From positions 1-64,000 of the forward strand of contig CAVXQP010000025.1 of the NCBI GenBank assembly GCA_963763955.1: a stretch of 64,000 nucleotides of DNA, read 5' to 3'. The stretch is from DASUPK01 sp963763955. Lineage in GTDB: Bacteria; Actinomycetota; Thermoleophilia; Solirubrobacterales; 70-9. Below are positions 54,087-63,939 of the stretch, in pieces (the stretch's first letter is position 1; every line of letters starts with the position of its first letter). A program made the translations under genes and the position numbers. Below the pieces are notes generated by a model that had not been told where the DNA came from, searched no databases, and saw only the letters and a list, made by a program, of their open reading frames with translations.

Positions 54087-55163
54087 ATGGAAGATCTAAA
54101 GGGGCTGATCCTGTCGGGAGGGGCCGGGACGCGTCTGCGCCCGATCACCCACACCTCCGCCAAGCAGCTCGTGCCGGTCGCCAACAAGCCGGTCCTCTTC
54201 TACGGGATCGAGGCGTTGGTGGAGGCTGGAATCAAGGAGATCGGCGTGATCATCGCGCCGGAGACCGGCGAGGAGATCAGGCAGGCGGCCGGTGACGGGA
54301 CCGCGTTTGGCGCCTCCATCACGTACCTCGAACAGGACGCGCCCCTGGGGTTGGCCCATGCCCTGTTGACCGCTGAGGACTTCCTGGGCCAGAGCCCGTT
54401 CGTCATGTACCTGGGGGACAACCTGCTCCGGGACGGCATCGTCGAGCTGGTCGAGACGTTCCGGAAGTCGCAGCCCGACGCCCTGATCCTGCTCACCCCC
54501 GTGGCGGATCCCTCCTCCTACGGGGTCGCTGAGCTCAACGGCGACCAAGTGGTGCGGCTGGTCGAGAAACCCGAGAACCCGCCCAGCGACCTGGCCCTGG
54601 TGGGCGTCTACATGTTCACCTCGGCGATCTTCGAGGCCGCTCACTCGATCGAGCCGTCGGCTCGCGGCGAGCTCGAGATCACCGATGCGATCGGCGCCCT
54701 GGTCGAGTCGGAGCTTCGCGTCGAGCCGCACGTCGTCAAGGGATGGTGGAAGGACACCGGGAAGCTCGAGGACATGCTCGAAGCAAACCGGCTCGTGCTC
54801 GAGGACATCGAGCAACGCATCGACGGCGAGCTCGACGCCTCCTCGCGGGTCGAGGGCCGGGTGGTGGTCGAGGAGGGGGCGAAGCTCGAGCGCAGCGTCG
54901 TCCGTGGTCCGGCCATCATCGGTTCCGGGGCCCAGATCTCCGATTCCTACATCGGCCCGTACACGGCGATCGACCGCGACGTGGTGATCAAGGGCTCGGA
55001 GGTCGAGCACTCGATTGTTCTCGCCGGCTCCAGCATCAGGGACCTCGACGCGCGCATGGAGGCGAGCCTGCTGGGTAAGAACGTCAGCCTCAGCCGAAGC
55101 AAGGGGTTGCCCAAGACCCTCCGCTTCCTGGTGGGCGACAACGCCGATATCGAGATCCCATGA
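54087..55163 (+). CDS. rmlA: Glucose-1-phosphate thymidylyltransferase, long form
   Basis: First step of dTDP-L-rhamnose synthesis: glucose-1-P plus dTTP to dTDP-glucose. The 358 residues comprise the nucleotidyltransferase domain (GLILSGGAGTRLRPIT, 6-21; YLGDNL; VEKPENPPSD; KGWWKDTGKLEDMLEANR) and a C-terminal left-handed beta-helix tail (about 245-350). Long-form enzymes of this kind are common in actinobacteria and archaea. TAGCCT is 10 nt upstream of the ATG. Its stop overlaps the rmlD start (ATGA). Confidence 0.95.
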   Translation: MEDLKGLILSGGAGTRLRPITHTSAKQLVPVANKPVLFYGIEALVEAGIKEIGVIIAPETGEEIRQAAGDGTAFGASITYLEQDAPLGLAHALLTAEDFLGQSPFVMYLGDNLLRDGIVELVETFRKSQPDALILLTPVADPSSYGVAELNGDQVVRLVEKPENPPSDLALVGVYMFTSAIFEAAHSIEPSARGELEITDAIGALVESELRVEPHVVKGWWKDTGKLEDMLEANRLVLEDIEQRIDGELDASSRVEGRVVVEEGAKLERSVVRGPAIIGSGAQISDSYIGPYTAIDRDVVIKGSEVEHSIVLAGSSIRDLDARMEASLLGKNVSLSRSKGLPKTLRFLVGDNADIEIP

Positions 55164-56194
55164 AGATCCTGATCACCGGAGCCGGAGGGATGCTCGGCCA
55201 CGACGTGACCCGGGTCGCGGAGGGGATGAGCCATCAGGTGATCGCCCTGACCCACGACGACCTCGACGTAACCGACCCGGCCAAGGTCGAACGCTTGATC
55301 ACGCGCGAGCGTCCGGGCGCCGTCATCAACTGCGCGGCCTGGACCAACGTGGACGGCGCGGAGGAATCCGAGCACGATGCCTCACTCGTCAACGCCCAGG
55401 GTGCTGGGTTCGTCGCCGACGCGGCGGCCAAGGTGGATGCCAAGCTCATCTACCCCTCCACCGACTATGTCTTCGACGGGACAACCGGGCCCTACGGCGA
55501 GTCCGACGATCCGGACCCGATAAACGCCTACGGCGCGACCAAGCTCGGCGGAGAGCGCGCCACGGCGCTGGTCAACCGGCGCAGCTTCATCGTTCGCACC
55601 TCCTGGCTCTTCGGTCCCCACGGCGGCAACTTCGTCGAGACGATGCTCCGGCTCGGCCAGGACGGCGGCCCGGTCGTGGTCGTCCACGATCAGGTCGGCT
55701 GCCCCACGTACACGGGCCACCTCGCGGTCGGCCTGCTGCGCCTGGTCGAGAGCTCGGCCTACGGCATTCACCACATGGCCGGCGAGGGCAGATGCTCGTG
55801 GTACGAGTTCGCCCTCGAGATCTTCCGCCAGGCCGAGGTCGTCACGCGGGTAATGGCGACGACCACCGACATGATGGAGCGGCCCGCCAAACGGCCGGCC
55901 AACTCCGTCCTCGTCAGCCGCCGCTCGGCGCCGATCGAGCTTCCTCCCTGGCAGCGCGGGCTCTCCGACTACCTGGCGCGCCGCGGCCACCTCTCCCCCG
56001 AGGAGACCCCGCGGAAGCCGCGCTCGAGCGCCCTGAAGCGGCAGCCCATGCTCGACTGGACCAAGCGGGAGCGCGAGGAGAGAGAGGCGGACGGTGAGGA
56101 GATCACGGGCGAGAACGAGCTCCCAACCGCCGACCGCAGCGACCGGGACGCGCCGGACCGCACGCCCGCCGACGAGGGTCAGGACGCGGCGTGA
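55160..56194 (+). CDS. rmlD: dTDP-4-dehydrorhamnose reductase with charged C-terminal tail
   Basis: Last step of dTDP-L-rhamnose synthesis. The 344-residue short-chain reductase has GAGGMLGHD (7-15), the NADPH Rossmann motif, STDYVFDG and the catalytic YGATK (124-128). An extra tail, about residues 277-344, is rich in Lys/Arg/Glu/Asp and probably disordered; it is absent from typical RmlD (about 290 residues). Overlaps both rmlA and rmlB by 4 bp. Confidence 0.95.
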   Translation: MKILITGAGGMLGHDVTRVAEGMSHQVIALTHDDLDVTDPAKVERLITRERPGAVINCAAWTNVDGAEESEHDASLVNAQGAGFVADAAAKVDAKLIYPSTDYVFDGTTGPYGESDDPDPINAYGATKLGGERATALVNRRSFIVRTSWLFGPHGGNFVETMLRLGQDGGPVVVVHDQVGCPTYTGHLAVGLLRLVESSAYGIHHMAGEGRCSWYEFALEIFRQAEVVTRVMATTTDMMERPAKRPANSVLVSRRSAPIELPPWQRGLSDYLARRGHLSPEETPRKPRSSALKRQPMLDWTKREREEREADGEEITGENELPTADRSDRDAPDRTPADEGQDAA

Positions 56195-57189
56195 AGCTGC
56201 TGGTCGCCGGCGGCGCCGGCTTCATCGGCTCGAACTTCGTGCGCCGTCGGCTCGAGGGCAACCCGGGAGACTCGGTCTGGGTGCTCGACAAGCTCACCTA
56301 CGCAGGTCGGCGCGAGAACCTGGCCGGCCTCCCGGACGATCGCTTCGAGTTGGTCGAGGCTGACATCGCGGACCGCGATGCCGCACGGGGCGCGGTCGAG
56401 GGCTGCGACGCGGTGGTCAACTTCGCCGCCGAGTCGCATGTCGACCGCTCGATCGAGGCGCCCGGCGAGTTCATCACCACCGACGTCTTCGGGACGTACG
56501 TCCTGCTCGAGGCGGCCCGCGACGCCGGAGTGCGCTACCTGCAGTTCTCCACGGACGAGGTCTACGGCGACTTCGAGATGGGGTCCGCCACCGAGGAGTC
56601 GCCCCTCGCCCCCTCCTCCCCCTACTCGGCCTCCAAGGCGGGCGGCGACCTGCTGGTCTGGGCCTTCGCGCGCACCTACGGCGCCGAGGCGCTGATCATG
56701 CGGGCCTCCAACAACTACGGCCCCTATCAGTATCCCGAGAAGCTGATCCCGCTCTGCATTCTCAACGCGCTCGCCGGCGATCCGCTGCCGGTCTACGGAG
56801 ACGGAATGCAGGTACGCAACTGGCTCTACGTCGATGACTGCTGCTCCGCCGTCGACGCCGTACTCGCGCAGGGCGAGCCCGGCAACGTCTACAACGTCGG
56901 CGGCCCGGACGAGCTGACCAACCTCGAGGTCGTCCGGCGCATCCTCGCCCTCACCGATCGCGACGAGTCGCTGATCTCCTACGTCAAGGATCGCCCCGGC
57001 CACGACCGCCGCTACTCGCTCTCGGCTGCCCGCCTCGAGGCGCTCGGCTGGAACCCGGCCGTGGGCTTCGACGAGGGGATCGAGCGGACGGTGCACTGGT
57101 ATCGCGAGAACGAGGAGTGGTGGGCCCCGATCCGCTCTGGCGACTACCGGGCCTACTACGAGCGCCAGTACGGCAAGGCCCTCAAGTAG
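56191..57189 (+). CDS. rmlB: dTDP-glucose 4,6-dehydratase
   Basis: Second step of dTDP-L-rhamnose synthesis. 332 residues with GGAGFIGSNFV (7-17), STDEVYG (120-126), YSASKAGGD (145-153) and NNYGPYQYPEK. GTG start overlapping the rmlD stop. The gene order is rmlA-rmlD-rmlB with no rmlC epimerase in the window; it must be elsewhere or replaced. Confidence 0.95.
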   Translation: MKLLVAGGAGFIGSNFVRRRLEGNPGDSVWVLDKLTYAGRRENLAGLPDDRFELVEADIADRDAARGAVEGCDAVVNFAAESHVDRSIEAPGEFITTDVFGTYVLLEAARDAGVRYLQFSTDEVYGDFEMGSATEESPLAPSSPYSASKAGGDLLVWAFARTYGAEALIMRASNNYGPYQYPEKLIPLCILNALAGDPLPVYGDGMQVRNWLYVDDCCSAVDAVLAQGEPGNVYNVGGPDELTNLEVVRRILALTDRDESLISYVKDRPGHDRRYSLSAARLEALGWNPAVGFDEGIERTVHWYRENEEWWAPIRSGDYRAYYERQYGKALK

Positions 57190-57283
57190 ACATCCAAGAC
57201 AGCATGTTTCGATAAACGAAAACCCTGCCTGTTCGCGCGCCCGGGTGGCCGGATCGCCCATGGGCGCGCCGTGGGCTTCGCGG

Positions 57284-57289
57284 TAGTCT
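57284..57289 (+). promoter_or_regulatory. -10 box for leaderless beta-helix gene
   Basis: TAGTCT followed by 7 nt and ATG. Confidence 0.6.
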
Positions 57290-57296
57290 GGGCGCA

Positions 57297-58694
57297 ATGA
57301 TCAGGGTGTGGGGAACCGCCAGGATGGCGGCCCTGGTCGCGATTGTGTTTGCCGTTGCGATCCCGGCGACCGCCTCCGCCGCGACTTACTGCGTGCACGT
57401 CAGCGGCTCCTGCCTGCCTGGCGAGATCGACGAGGGATCCGACCTCCAGGCGGCGCTCACAGCCGCGAACGGCACCGGTGCGGATGACCAGGTGAAGGTG
57501 GGCATGGGCAGCTACGCAGGGCCCTTCGTCTATGCCGGCGCTGGGGGTCCCGCTCAGATCACCGGAGTCGGGCCGGGGACCATCCTGAACGCCGCGCCGA
57601 CGAACGGCGTGACCGTGCTCAACGTCTCCAACGCCGGCTCGCGGGTCGAGAACCTCCACATCGACGTCCCCGTGGGGAACAGCTCCATGGCGAATTTCGG
57701 TCTGGCGCTCAGCGGAGGCACAGCGGATCGCGTATTCGTTCAGGTGGCGAACAGCCCGCCCTTCAATGTCGCGGGAGTCAATCTGATCAACGCGACCTTT
57801 CGCAACGGCTCCGTGCTCGGGCCCATGCCCGCAATGGCCCCTTCGTCGATCTTCATCGACGGGATCGTCGGAGGCGGCACGAACCTGATCGAGGACTCGA
57901 CCATCCACATCGACAACGCCGTGGACGTCAGCGGCGGCGGATCCCTCCGGCGGCTCGACTTGCAGGCGCGAGTCGGTGGCCAGCTCCAGTCCGAGACCTC
58001 CGGCGGCGGGAGCGGCAGCTACCTGATCGACGACAGCCTCTGGCAGAGCCAGCCGGGAGCAGCGGACGACTTCGTCGTCGGTCTCCTCATCGCGTGCGGG
58101 GGTTCCTCGAACATGCAGGCGACCGTCCGGAACACGACACTTCTCGACAACGCGCCGCTGGGTTCGCCAATGACCGCCGCCTGCAATGCGGCGAACAAGA
58201 CCACGGCCATCGACGTCAGCAGCACGATCGCACTGGGCGGCAACCGGTTGGTCTCTTCGACGGGTGGTGGGATGGCGACCACCCTCAACCTCGCCTACTC
58301 GGACTTCGACCCCGCCAAGCTCCTGACGCTCGGGAGCGGAGCGATCAACCCCGGAGTAGGCAACGTGAACGTCGTGCCCGGCTTCGCGGGCGCCACCGAC
58401 TTCCACCTCGTCCCGGGCTCGCCGCTGATCGACATCGGAGACCCGGCGGGGCTCGCTCCGGGCGAGTCGCCGGTCGATTTCGGCGGGGGAGCCCGGATCC
58501 AGAACGGGACCGGCGCCTGCTCCGGCCCGCGCCGAGACATCGGCGCCTACGAGGCCGCGGGGATACCGGTCGCCGCTTCATGCACGCCGGCTTCCAACAT
58601 CAAGAAGTGCAAGAAGCACAAGAAGAAGCACAAGCGCGCCGCCGCCGGGGCTAAGAAGAAAAAGAAGTGCAAAAAACACAAGAAGAAGCGCTGA
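57297..58694 (+). CDS. Secreted beta-helix protein with Lys/Cys/His tail
   Basis: The 465-residue protein has a signal peptide (MAALVAIVFAVAIPATASAA), a beta-helix region with many short Gly/Asn/Val strands, the family end GPRRDIGAYEAAG, and a 33-residue tail of KKCKKHKKK blocks. Such tails recur on secreted proteins of Thermoleophilia, perhaps as a wall-binding anchor. The same tail theme ends the decayed protein at 35167. Function otherwise unknown. Confidence 0.85.
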   Translation: MIRVWGTARMAALVAIVFAVAIPATASAATYCVHVSGSCLPGEIDEGSDLQAALTAANGTGADDQVKVGMGSYAGPFVYAGAGGPAQITGVGPGTILNAAPTNGVTVLNVSNAGSRVENLHIDVPVGNSSMANFGLALSGGTADRVFVQVANSPPFNVAGVNLINATFRNGSVLGPMPAMAPSSIFIDGIVGGGTNLIEDSTIHIDNAVDVSGGGSLRRLDLQARVGGQLQSETSGGGSGSYLIDDSLWQSQPGAADDFVVGLLIACGGSSNMQATVRNTTLLDNAPLGSPMTAACNAANKTTAIDVSSTIALGGNRLVSSTGGGMATTLNLAYSDFDPAKLLTLGSGAINPGVGNVNVVPGFAGATDFHLVPGSPLIDIGDPAGLAPGESPVDFGGGARIQNGTGACSGPRRDIGAYEAAGIPVAASCTPASNIKKCKKHKKKHKRAAAGAKKKKKCKKHKKKR

Positions 58695-58703
58695 GCGCCT
58701 CCA

Positions 58704-59153
58704 TCAGAGCCAGGTGATCCCGAACCTCTGAGAGGCCGCCGCATAGGCGTCGGGGCCGAGCCTGCCCGCGCGATCGGCGTCGGCGAGCTCGCGGAAGAAG
58801 CCCTCGAAGCCCCCCGGGGTGACCGCGATCAGGATCCGTCCCGCGGCCGGGACGACCCGGCGCTGCGCATGCGGGACCCCGCGTGGGCCGAAGGCAGTCT
58901 CGCCCGGCCCAATCCGGTGCTCCTCATCGCCCACCTGGATCACGTGCTCGCCCTCGAGCGCGTAGAAGAGCTCGTCCTCGCTGGTGTGGCCATGCAGGGG
59001 TGTGTCCGCGAGCGGTGGCACCTCCTCGATCACACCGAGCGCACCGCCGGTGCTGGCGGCGTCGGCGTGGATGACGACGTGAACCTCCCCGAAGGTGCAT
59101 GCCGCTCCCGAGGGCACCCCGGCGATGGATGAGGCCGCGGAGATGGTGCGCAC
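58704..59153 (-). CDS. Cupin-domain protein
   Basis: The 149-residue single-domain cupin has PLHGHTSEDELFYALEGEHV (metal His/Glu of motif 1) and PRGVPHAQRRV (motif 2 His). Not RmlC-like. Convergent with the beta-helix gene, 9 bp apart. Its start region borders a non-coding gap before the Lhr gene. Confidence 0.85.
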   Translation of the reverse strand: MRTISAASSIAGVPSGAACTFGEVHVVIHADAASTGGALGVIEEVPPLADTPLHGHTSEDELFYALEGEHVIQVGDEEHRIGPGETAFGPRGVPHAQRRVVPAAGRILIAVTPGGFEGFFRELADADRAGRLGPDAYAAASQRFGITWL

Positions 59154-59360
59154 CTACTTCACCTCCCTCCCCACGGAGCAGTTCTCGAACCTGAAGAGTC
59201 GCGGACCACTTCGCGATCACAGACCAGGACTCCCGCTTCGAGCTGCTCCTTGACCTCTTCGTCGACGGGCTTGCGGCGCGCGTGGCCGCCGGAGGCGCCG
59301 AGAAGGCTGATCAAGGGCCGGAGCCGGCTGGACACGGTCGGTAAGGTCAGTAGGTTGGCG

Positions 59361-62300
59361 ATGAGTACGTCCGCGACCCAAGATTCACCCCTGGAGCCCT
59401 TCTCCGAGCCCGTTCGGAGGTGGTTCGAGGCCTCGTTCGAGGCGCCCACGCCCGCCCAGGCGGCCGGCTGGCCCGCGATCGCCTCCGGCGCGCACACGCT
59501 GATCTGCGCCCCGACCGGCTCGGGCAAGACGCTCGCCTCGTTCCTCTGGGGCATCGACCGCCTCTCGCGCGATCCCGAGCGGCTCGGCTCGGGTGTGCGA
59601 ATCGTCTACGTCTCCCCGCTCAAGGCCCTCTCTTACGACATCGAGCGCAACCTGAGGGCTCCCCTGCAGGGCATCGGGGCGCCGATCTCGGTCGCTCTGC
59701 GGACCGGGGACACCCCGCAGTCCGAGCGGCGGGCGATGCGCCGTGAGCCACCGGACATCCTGATCACGACACCGGAGTCGCTCTATCTGATGATCAGCTC
59801 GGGCGCCCGCGAGATCCTCGGTGGCATCGAGGCGGTGATCGTCGACGAGATCCACGCGGTGGCGCCCTCCAAGCGGGGCTCGCATCTGGCGCTGACGCTG
59901 GAGCGGCTGGATCGGCTGGGGAAGGAGAACTCGATCCAGAGGATCGGCCTGTCAGCGACGCAGCGCCCTCTCGAGCGGATCGGCGAGTTCCTGGTCGGAG
60001 CCGGCCGCGAGTGCAAGGTCGTGGACGCCAGCGAGCCGAAGCAGCTCGATCTCGAGATCGTCGTGCCCGTGGAGGACATGGTGGAGCCCAGTCCACTGTC
60101 GAACAAGCGCCGCGATGGAGCCGATACCGGCAAGACGCCGCACCAGGACCACTCTCCGGAGCGGATCGATCCTGGTCCGATCGAGGCCTCCCTCGACCCG
60201 GCCACCAACACACGCTCGATCTGGCCTGCGATCTACCCGGAGCTGCTGCGGCTGGTTCGCGAGCACAACTCGACGATCGTCTTCGTCAACAACCGGCGCG
60301 CGGCCGAGAGGATCGCGAAGCGCCTCAACGAGATGCACAACGATGAGGCGAGGGCGCGCGACAGCGCGACCCGTGAGATGGACGTGGAATTGCCCGCCAC
60401 CGAGCACGCCGGAAACTCGAAGGATGGGGACAAGGGACCCCCCGAGATCGCCCGCGCCCACCACGGCTCCCTCTCCCACGAGGAGCGCGCGCTGGTCGAG
60501 GAGCTGCTCAAGTCCGGCGAGCTCCCCTGCCTGGTCGCGACCTCGTCCCTGGAGCTGGGAATCGACATGGGCGCCGTCGACCTTGTGATCCAGGTCGAGT
60601 CGCCGAAGTCGGTCACCCGCGGGCTCCAGCGCGTCGGCCGCGCCGGCCACACGCTGGGCGAGGTCTCCAAGGGCCGGATCTTCCCCAAGTTCAGAGCGGA
60701 CCTCCTCGAATGCGCCGTGGTCGCCCGCCGGATGCGGTCGGGCGAGATCGAGGAGACAGTGATCCCACAGAATCCCCTCGATGTCCTCGCCCAGCACCTG
60801 GTCTCGATGGCGGCGCTCGACGAATGGGAGATCGACGAGGTGGAGAAGCTTGTTCGGTCCGCGCAGCCATTCGCCGAGCTCTCCCGCGAGCAGCTCGAGA
60901 ACGTGCTCGACATGCTCGATGGCCGCTACCCCTCCGAGCGCTTCGCGGAGCTGCGCCCGCGGATCGTCTGGGACCGCACCAAGGGCACGATGCGCGGCCG
61001 GCCGGGCGCGCGCCAGCTGGCGGTCGCCAACGCTGGGACGATCCCGGACCGCGGTCTCTACGGCGTTCACCTGCCGGACGGACGGCGGGTCGGCGAGCTC
61101 GATGAGGAGATGGTCTACGAGGCCCGTCCCGGTCAGACCTTCCTTCTCGGGGCGAGCACCTGGCGGATCGAGGAGATCACACGTGACCGAGTGATCGTCA
61201 CCCCGGCCCCGGGCGCGCCAGGCGCGGTGCCGTTCTGGCGCGGCGACGGTATCGGCCGCCCCGCCGAGCTCGGCAGGGCGATCGGCGCCTTCGCCCGGGA
61301 GGCGGTCAATGCCGACGCGAAGAAGCTCGCCAAGGAGAACGACCTCGACAAGCTCGCCGCCGAGAACCTCGTCAACTACCTGACCGAGCAGCAGGCGGCC
61401 ACCCGCGTCGTCCCCTCCGACGAGGCGATCGTGATCGAGCGCTTCCGTGACGAGATCGGGGATTGGCGCCTCTGCGTCCTCTCGCCGTTCGGCGGCCGGG
61501 TCCATGCCGCCTGGGGCTTGGCCCTGTCGGCCAAGATCCGCGACGAGCAGGACCTCGAGGCCGACGCGATCTGGTCCGATGACGGGATCGTCATCCACCT
61601 GCCCGACGCCGACGAGGCTCCTCCCGGCGACCTCGTGATGATCGAGCCCGAGGAGCTCGAGGACCTGGTGATCCGGGAGCTCTCGGGCTCGGCCCTGTTC
61701 GGCGCCCGCTTCCGGGAGAACGCCGCCCGCTCGCTGCTCATCCCGCGAGCCTGGCCCGGCAAGCGCACCCCTCTCTGGCAGCAGCGGCTCAAGTCCCAGA
61801 GCCTGCTGGAGGTCGCCCGCGACTTCCCCCGCTTCCCGGTGATCCTCGAGACCTACCGCGAGGTGATGCGCGACGTCCTCGACCTGCCCGCCCTGCGCGA
61901 TCTGCTTCGGGACCTGCACTCCCGCAAGATCACGATGGTCGAGGTCGAGACCCCGACTGCGTCGCCGTTCGCCTCCTCGCTGCTCTTCGACTACGTCGCC
62001 ACCTACATGTACGAAGGCGACACCCCGAACGCGGAGCGGCGCGCCGCCGCCCTTGCTCTCGACCGGGACCTGCTGGCCGAGCTGCTCGGACAGGAGGAGC
62101 TGCGCGAGCTGATCGACCCCGAGGCACTCGAGGAGGTCGCCCAGCAGCTCCAGCACCTGACCGAGGCCGGCCTGGCCAAGGACCGCGACGGCCTCCAGCA
62201 GATCCTGCGCCGTCTCGGCGACCTGACCGCTGAGGAATGCGAGCAGCGCACCGAGGAGGGCTATTCGGCGGCCTCGATGCTGGAGAAGCTGGTCAAGGAG

Positions 62301-63893
62301 CGCCGGGCGGCGCTGGTCAGGATCGCGGGCGAGGAGCGCTACATCGCCGCCGAGGACGCCGGCCTCTACCGCGACGCCCTCGGCGTGCCGGAGCCGGCGG
62401 GGCTGCCGGAAAGCTTCCTCGAGCCGGTCGAGGACGCCCTCGTTTCGGTGGTCAGGCGTTATGCCGCCACCCACGTGCCGTTCCCCACCGGGCAGCTCGC
62501 CGACCGCTACGGGGTCGATCCGAGCTCGGCCCTGAAGGAGCTGGAGCGGTCCGGCGACATGGTCCGGGGCGAGCTCCTCCCCGGCGGCACATCGCGCGAG
62601 TGGTGCGAGGCCGACGTACTGAGGCGACTGCGCCGCGCCAGCCTCGCGCGGCTGCGCCAGGAGGTCGAGGCGACCGACCAGCGCGAGCTGGCCCGGTTCT
62701 TGCCGAGCTGGCAGAACGTCGACGCCCACGGCCGCTCCGGCGCCGGCGCGGATCGCCTGCGCGAGGCGCTGGTCTCGCTTCAGGGCGTGGCGCTGACGCC
62801 GAAGACGTGGGAACGCGACGTGCTGCCCCGGCGTCTCGGCTCATACAGCCCGAGCTGGCTGGACGAGCTCTGCACCAGCGGCGAGCTGGTCTGGATCGGG
62901 GCCGGGGCGCTTGGGCGGAACGACGGGAAGGTCGCTCTCTACTTCCGCGAGGACGTCCGGCTGGCGGGCCCGCCGCCGGCGAACGCCAGAATCGATGCGT
63001 CGGAGGGCGAGATCCATGACGCCATCCGTGAGCGCCTCTCCCAAGGCCCCTGCTTCTGGCTCGACCTGCTGGAGCTGGACGGCTCCGCCGAGGAGCTGCA
63101 CGAGGCCCTCTGGGACCTGGCCTGGTCCGGTGAGGTGACCAACGACGCTTTCGCCCCCCTTCGCGCGCCTCGCCTGCGCGCTGCCCATCGCTCCGACCGC
63201 GGCGGGCGCCGCTTCGCCCGCCGCCGCGCCGCGGCCGCCGGCACGGTGATCGGGCGCTGGTCCCTGAGCGCTCCGCTCTTCGAGGGCGCGCCCTCCTCAG
63301 GGCCGCGGACGCGCGCCCTCGCCGAGCTGATGCTCGAGCGCCACGGGATCGTCACCCGCGAGACCGCGATCGCCGAGGGGATCCCCGGCGGCTTCGCCTC
63401 GATCTACGGGGAGCTGCAGAACCTCGAGCTGCTCGGGACGGCACGGCGCGGCTACTTCGTCGAGGGGCTGGGCGGCGCCCAGTTCGCCCTGCCCGGAGCG
63501 GTCGAGCGCCTCCGCAGCCTGCCGCAGGCGGACGGCTCGCTGCAGGTCCTCGCCGCGACCGACCCCGCCAACCCCTATGGGGCCACCCTTTCCTGGCCCA
63601 AGCTCGAGGGCCAGCGCAGGCCAGCCCGGACCGCCGGCGCCTACGTGATCCTGCGGGACGGCGAGCCGCTGCTCTACGTGGAGCGTGGAGGAAAGGGAAT
63701 CCTGCGGCTTCAGGAACTCGACGAAGACGAGCTCGCCGGCGCGCTGGCCGAGCTGGCCTCCGCCGCTCAGGCCGGGCAGATCGAGAAGCTCGCGGTCGAG
63801 CGCCTCGACGGCGAGCCGGTGATCGGCTCCGGACTGGAGGCCGCCCTGATCGAGGCCGGCTTCAGGCGCCAGCCGCGCAAGCTGGTCGCCTGA
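59361..63893 (+). CDS. lhr: Lhr-type ATP-dependent superfamily 2 helicase
   Basis: The 1510-residue length is normal for full-length Lhr. Seen: Walker A APTGSGKT (50-57), DEIH (162-165), SATQRPLERIGEFL (motif III), VATSSLELGIDMG (motif V) and QRVGRAGH (motif VI). The Lhr winged-helix and C-terminal domains follow to the end. Lhr translocates 3'-5' on single-stranded DNA and is linked to DNA repair. The ATG at 59361 is preferred over the upstream 59250 because TAGGTT sits just before it and the earlier codons look non-coding. The glycosylase gene 46 bp downstream supports a repair role. Confidence 0.94.
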   Translation: MSTSATQDSPLEPFSEPVRRWFEASFEAPTPAQAAGWPAIASGAHTLICAPTGSGKTLASFLWGIDRLSRDPERLGSGVRIVYVSPLKALSYDIERNLRAPLQGIGAPISVALRTGDTPQSERRAMRREPPDILITTPESLYLMISSGAREILGGIEAVIVDEIHAVAPSKRGSHLALTLERLDRLGKENSIQRIGLSATQRPLERIGEFLVGAGRECKVVDASEPKQLDLEIVVPVEDMVEPSPLSNKRRDGADTGKTPHQDHSPERIDPGPIEASLDPATNTRSIWPAIYPELLRLVREHNSTIVFVNNRRAAERIAKRLNEMHNDEARARDSATREMDVELPATEHAGNSKDGDKGPPEIARAHHGSLSHEERALVEELLKSGELPCLVATSSLELGIDMGAVDLVIQVESPKSVTRGLQRVGRAGHTLGEVSKGRIFPKFRADLLECAVVARRMRSGEIEETVIPQNPLDVLAQHLVSMAALDEWEIDEVEKLVRSAQPFAELSREQLENVLDMLDGRYPSERFAELRPRIVWDRTKGTMRGRPGARQLAVANAGTIPDRGLYGVHLPDGRRVGELDEEMVYEARPGQTFLLGASTWRIEEITRDRVIVTPAPGAPGAVPFWRGDGIGRPAELGRAIGAFAREAVNADAKKLAKENDLDKLAAENLVNYLTEQQAATRVVPSDEAIVIERFRDEIGDWRLCVLSPFGGRVHAAWGLALSAKIRDEQDLEADAIWSDDGIVIHLPDADEAPPGDLVMIEPEELEDLVIRELSGSALFGARFRENAARSLLIPRAWPGKRTPLWQQRLKSQSLLEVARDFPRFPVILETYREVMRDVLDLPALRDLLRDLHSRKITMVEVETPTASPFASSLLFDYVATYMYEGDTPNAERRAAALALDRDLLAELLGQEELRELIDPEALEEVAQQLQHLTEAGLAKDRDGLQQILRRLGDLTAEECEQRTEEGYSAASMLEKLVKERRAALVRIAGEERYIAAEDAGLYRDALGVPEPAGLPESFLEPVEDALVSVVRRYAATHVPFPTGQLADRYGVDPSSALKELERSGDMVRGELLPGGTSREWCEADVLRRLRRASLARLRQEVEATDQRELARFLPSWQNVDAHGRSGAGADRLREALVSLQGVALTPKTWERDVLPRRLGSYSPSWLDELCTSGELVWIGAGALGRNDGKVALYFREDVRLAGPPPANARIDASEGEIHDAIRERLSQGPCFWLDLLELDGSAEELHEALWDLAWSGEVTNDAFAPLRAPRLRAAHRSDRGGRRFARRRAAAAGTVIGRWSLSAPLFEGAPSSGPRTRALAELMLERHGIVTRETAIAEGIPGGFASIYGELQNLELLGTARRGYFVEGLGGAQFALPGAVERLRSLPQADGSLQVLAATDPANPYGATLSWPKLEGQRRPARTAGAYVILRDGEPLLYVERGGKGILRLQELDEDELAGALAELASAAQAGQIEKLAVERLDGEPVIGSGLEAALIEAGFRRQPRKLVA

Positions 63894-63939
63894 TGCAAGG
63901 GTGCTCCGCAGGCGGAGCCGAGGAGCAACCCGTTTAACC

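Noticed and set aside
58704..59153. Cupin gene as the missing rmlC
   Set aside because: It is a short single-domain cupin lacking RmlC motifs, and is on the opposite strand from the rml genes.
59159..59360. Minus-strand small gene upstream of lhr (VDEEVKEQLEAGVLVCDREV)
   Set aside because: The frame runs antisense into lhr, with no start codon or ribosome-binding site in a sensible place; kept only as a weak possibility.
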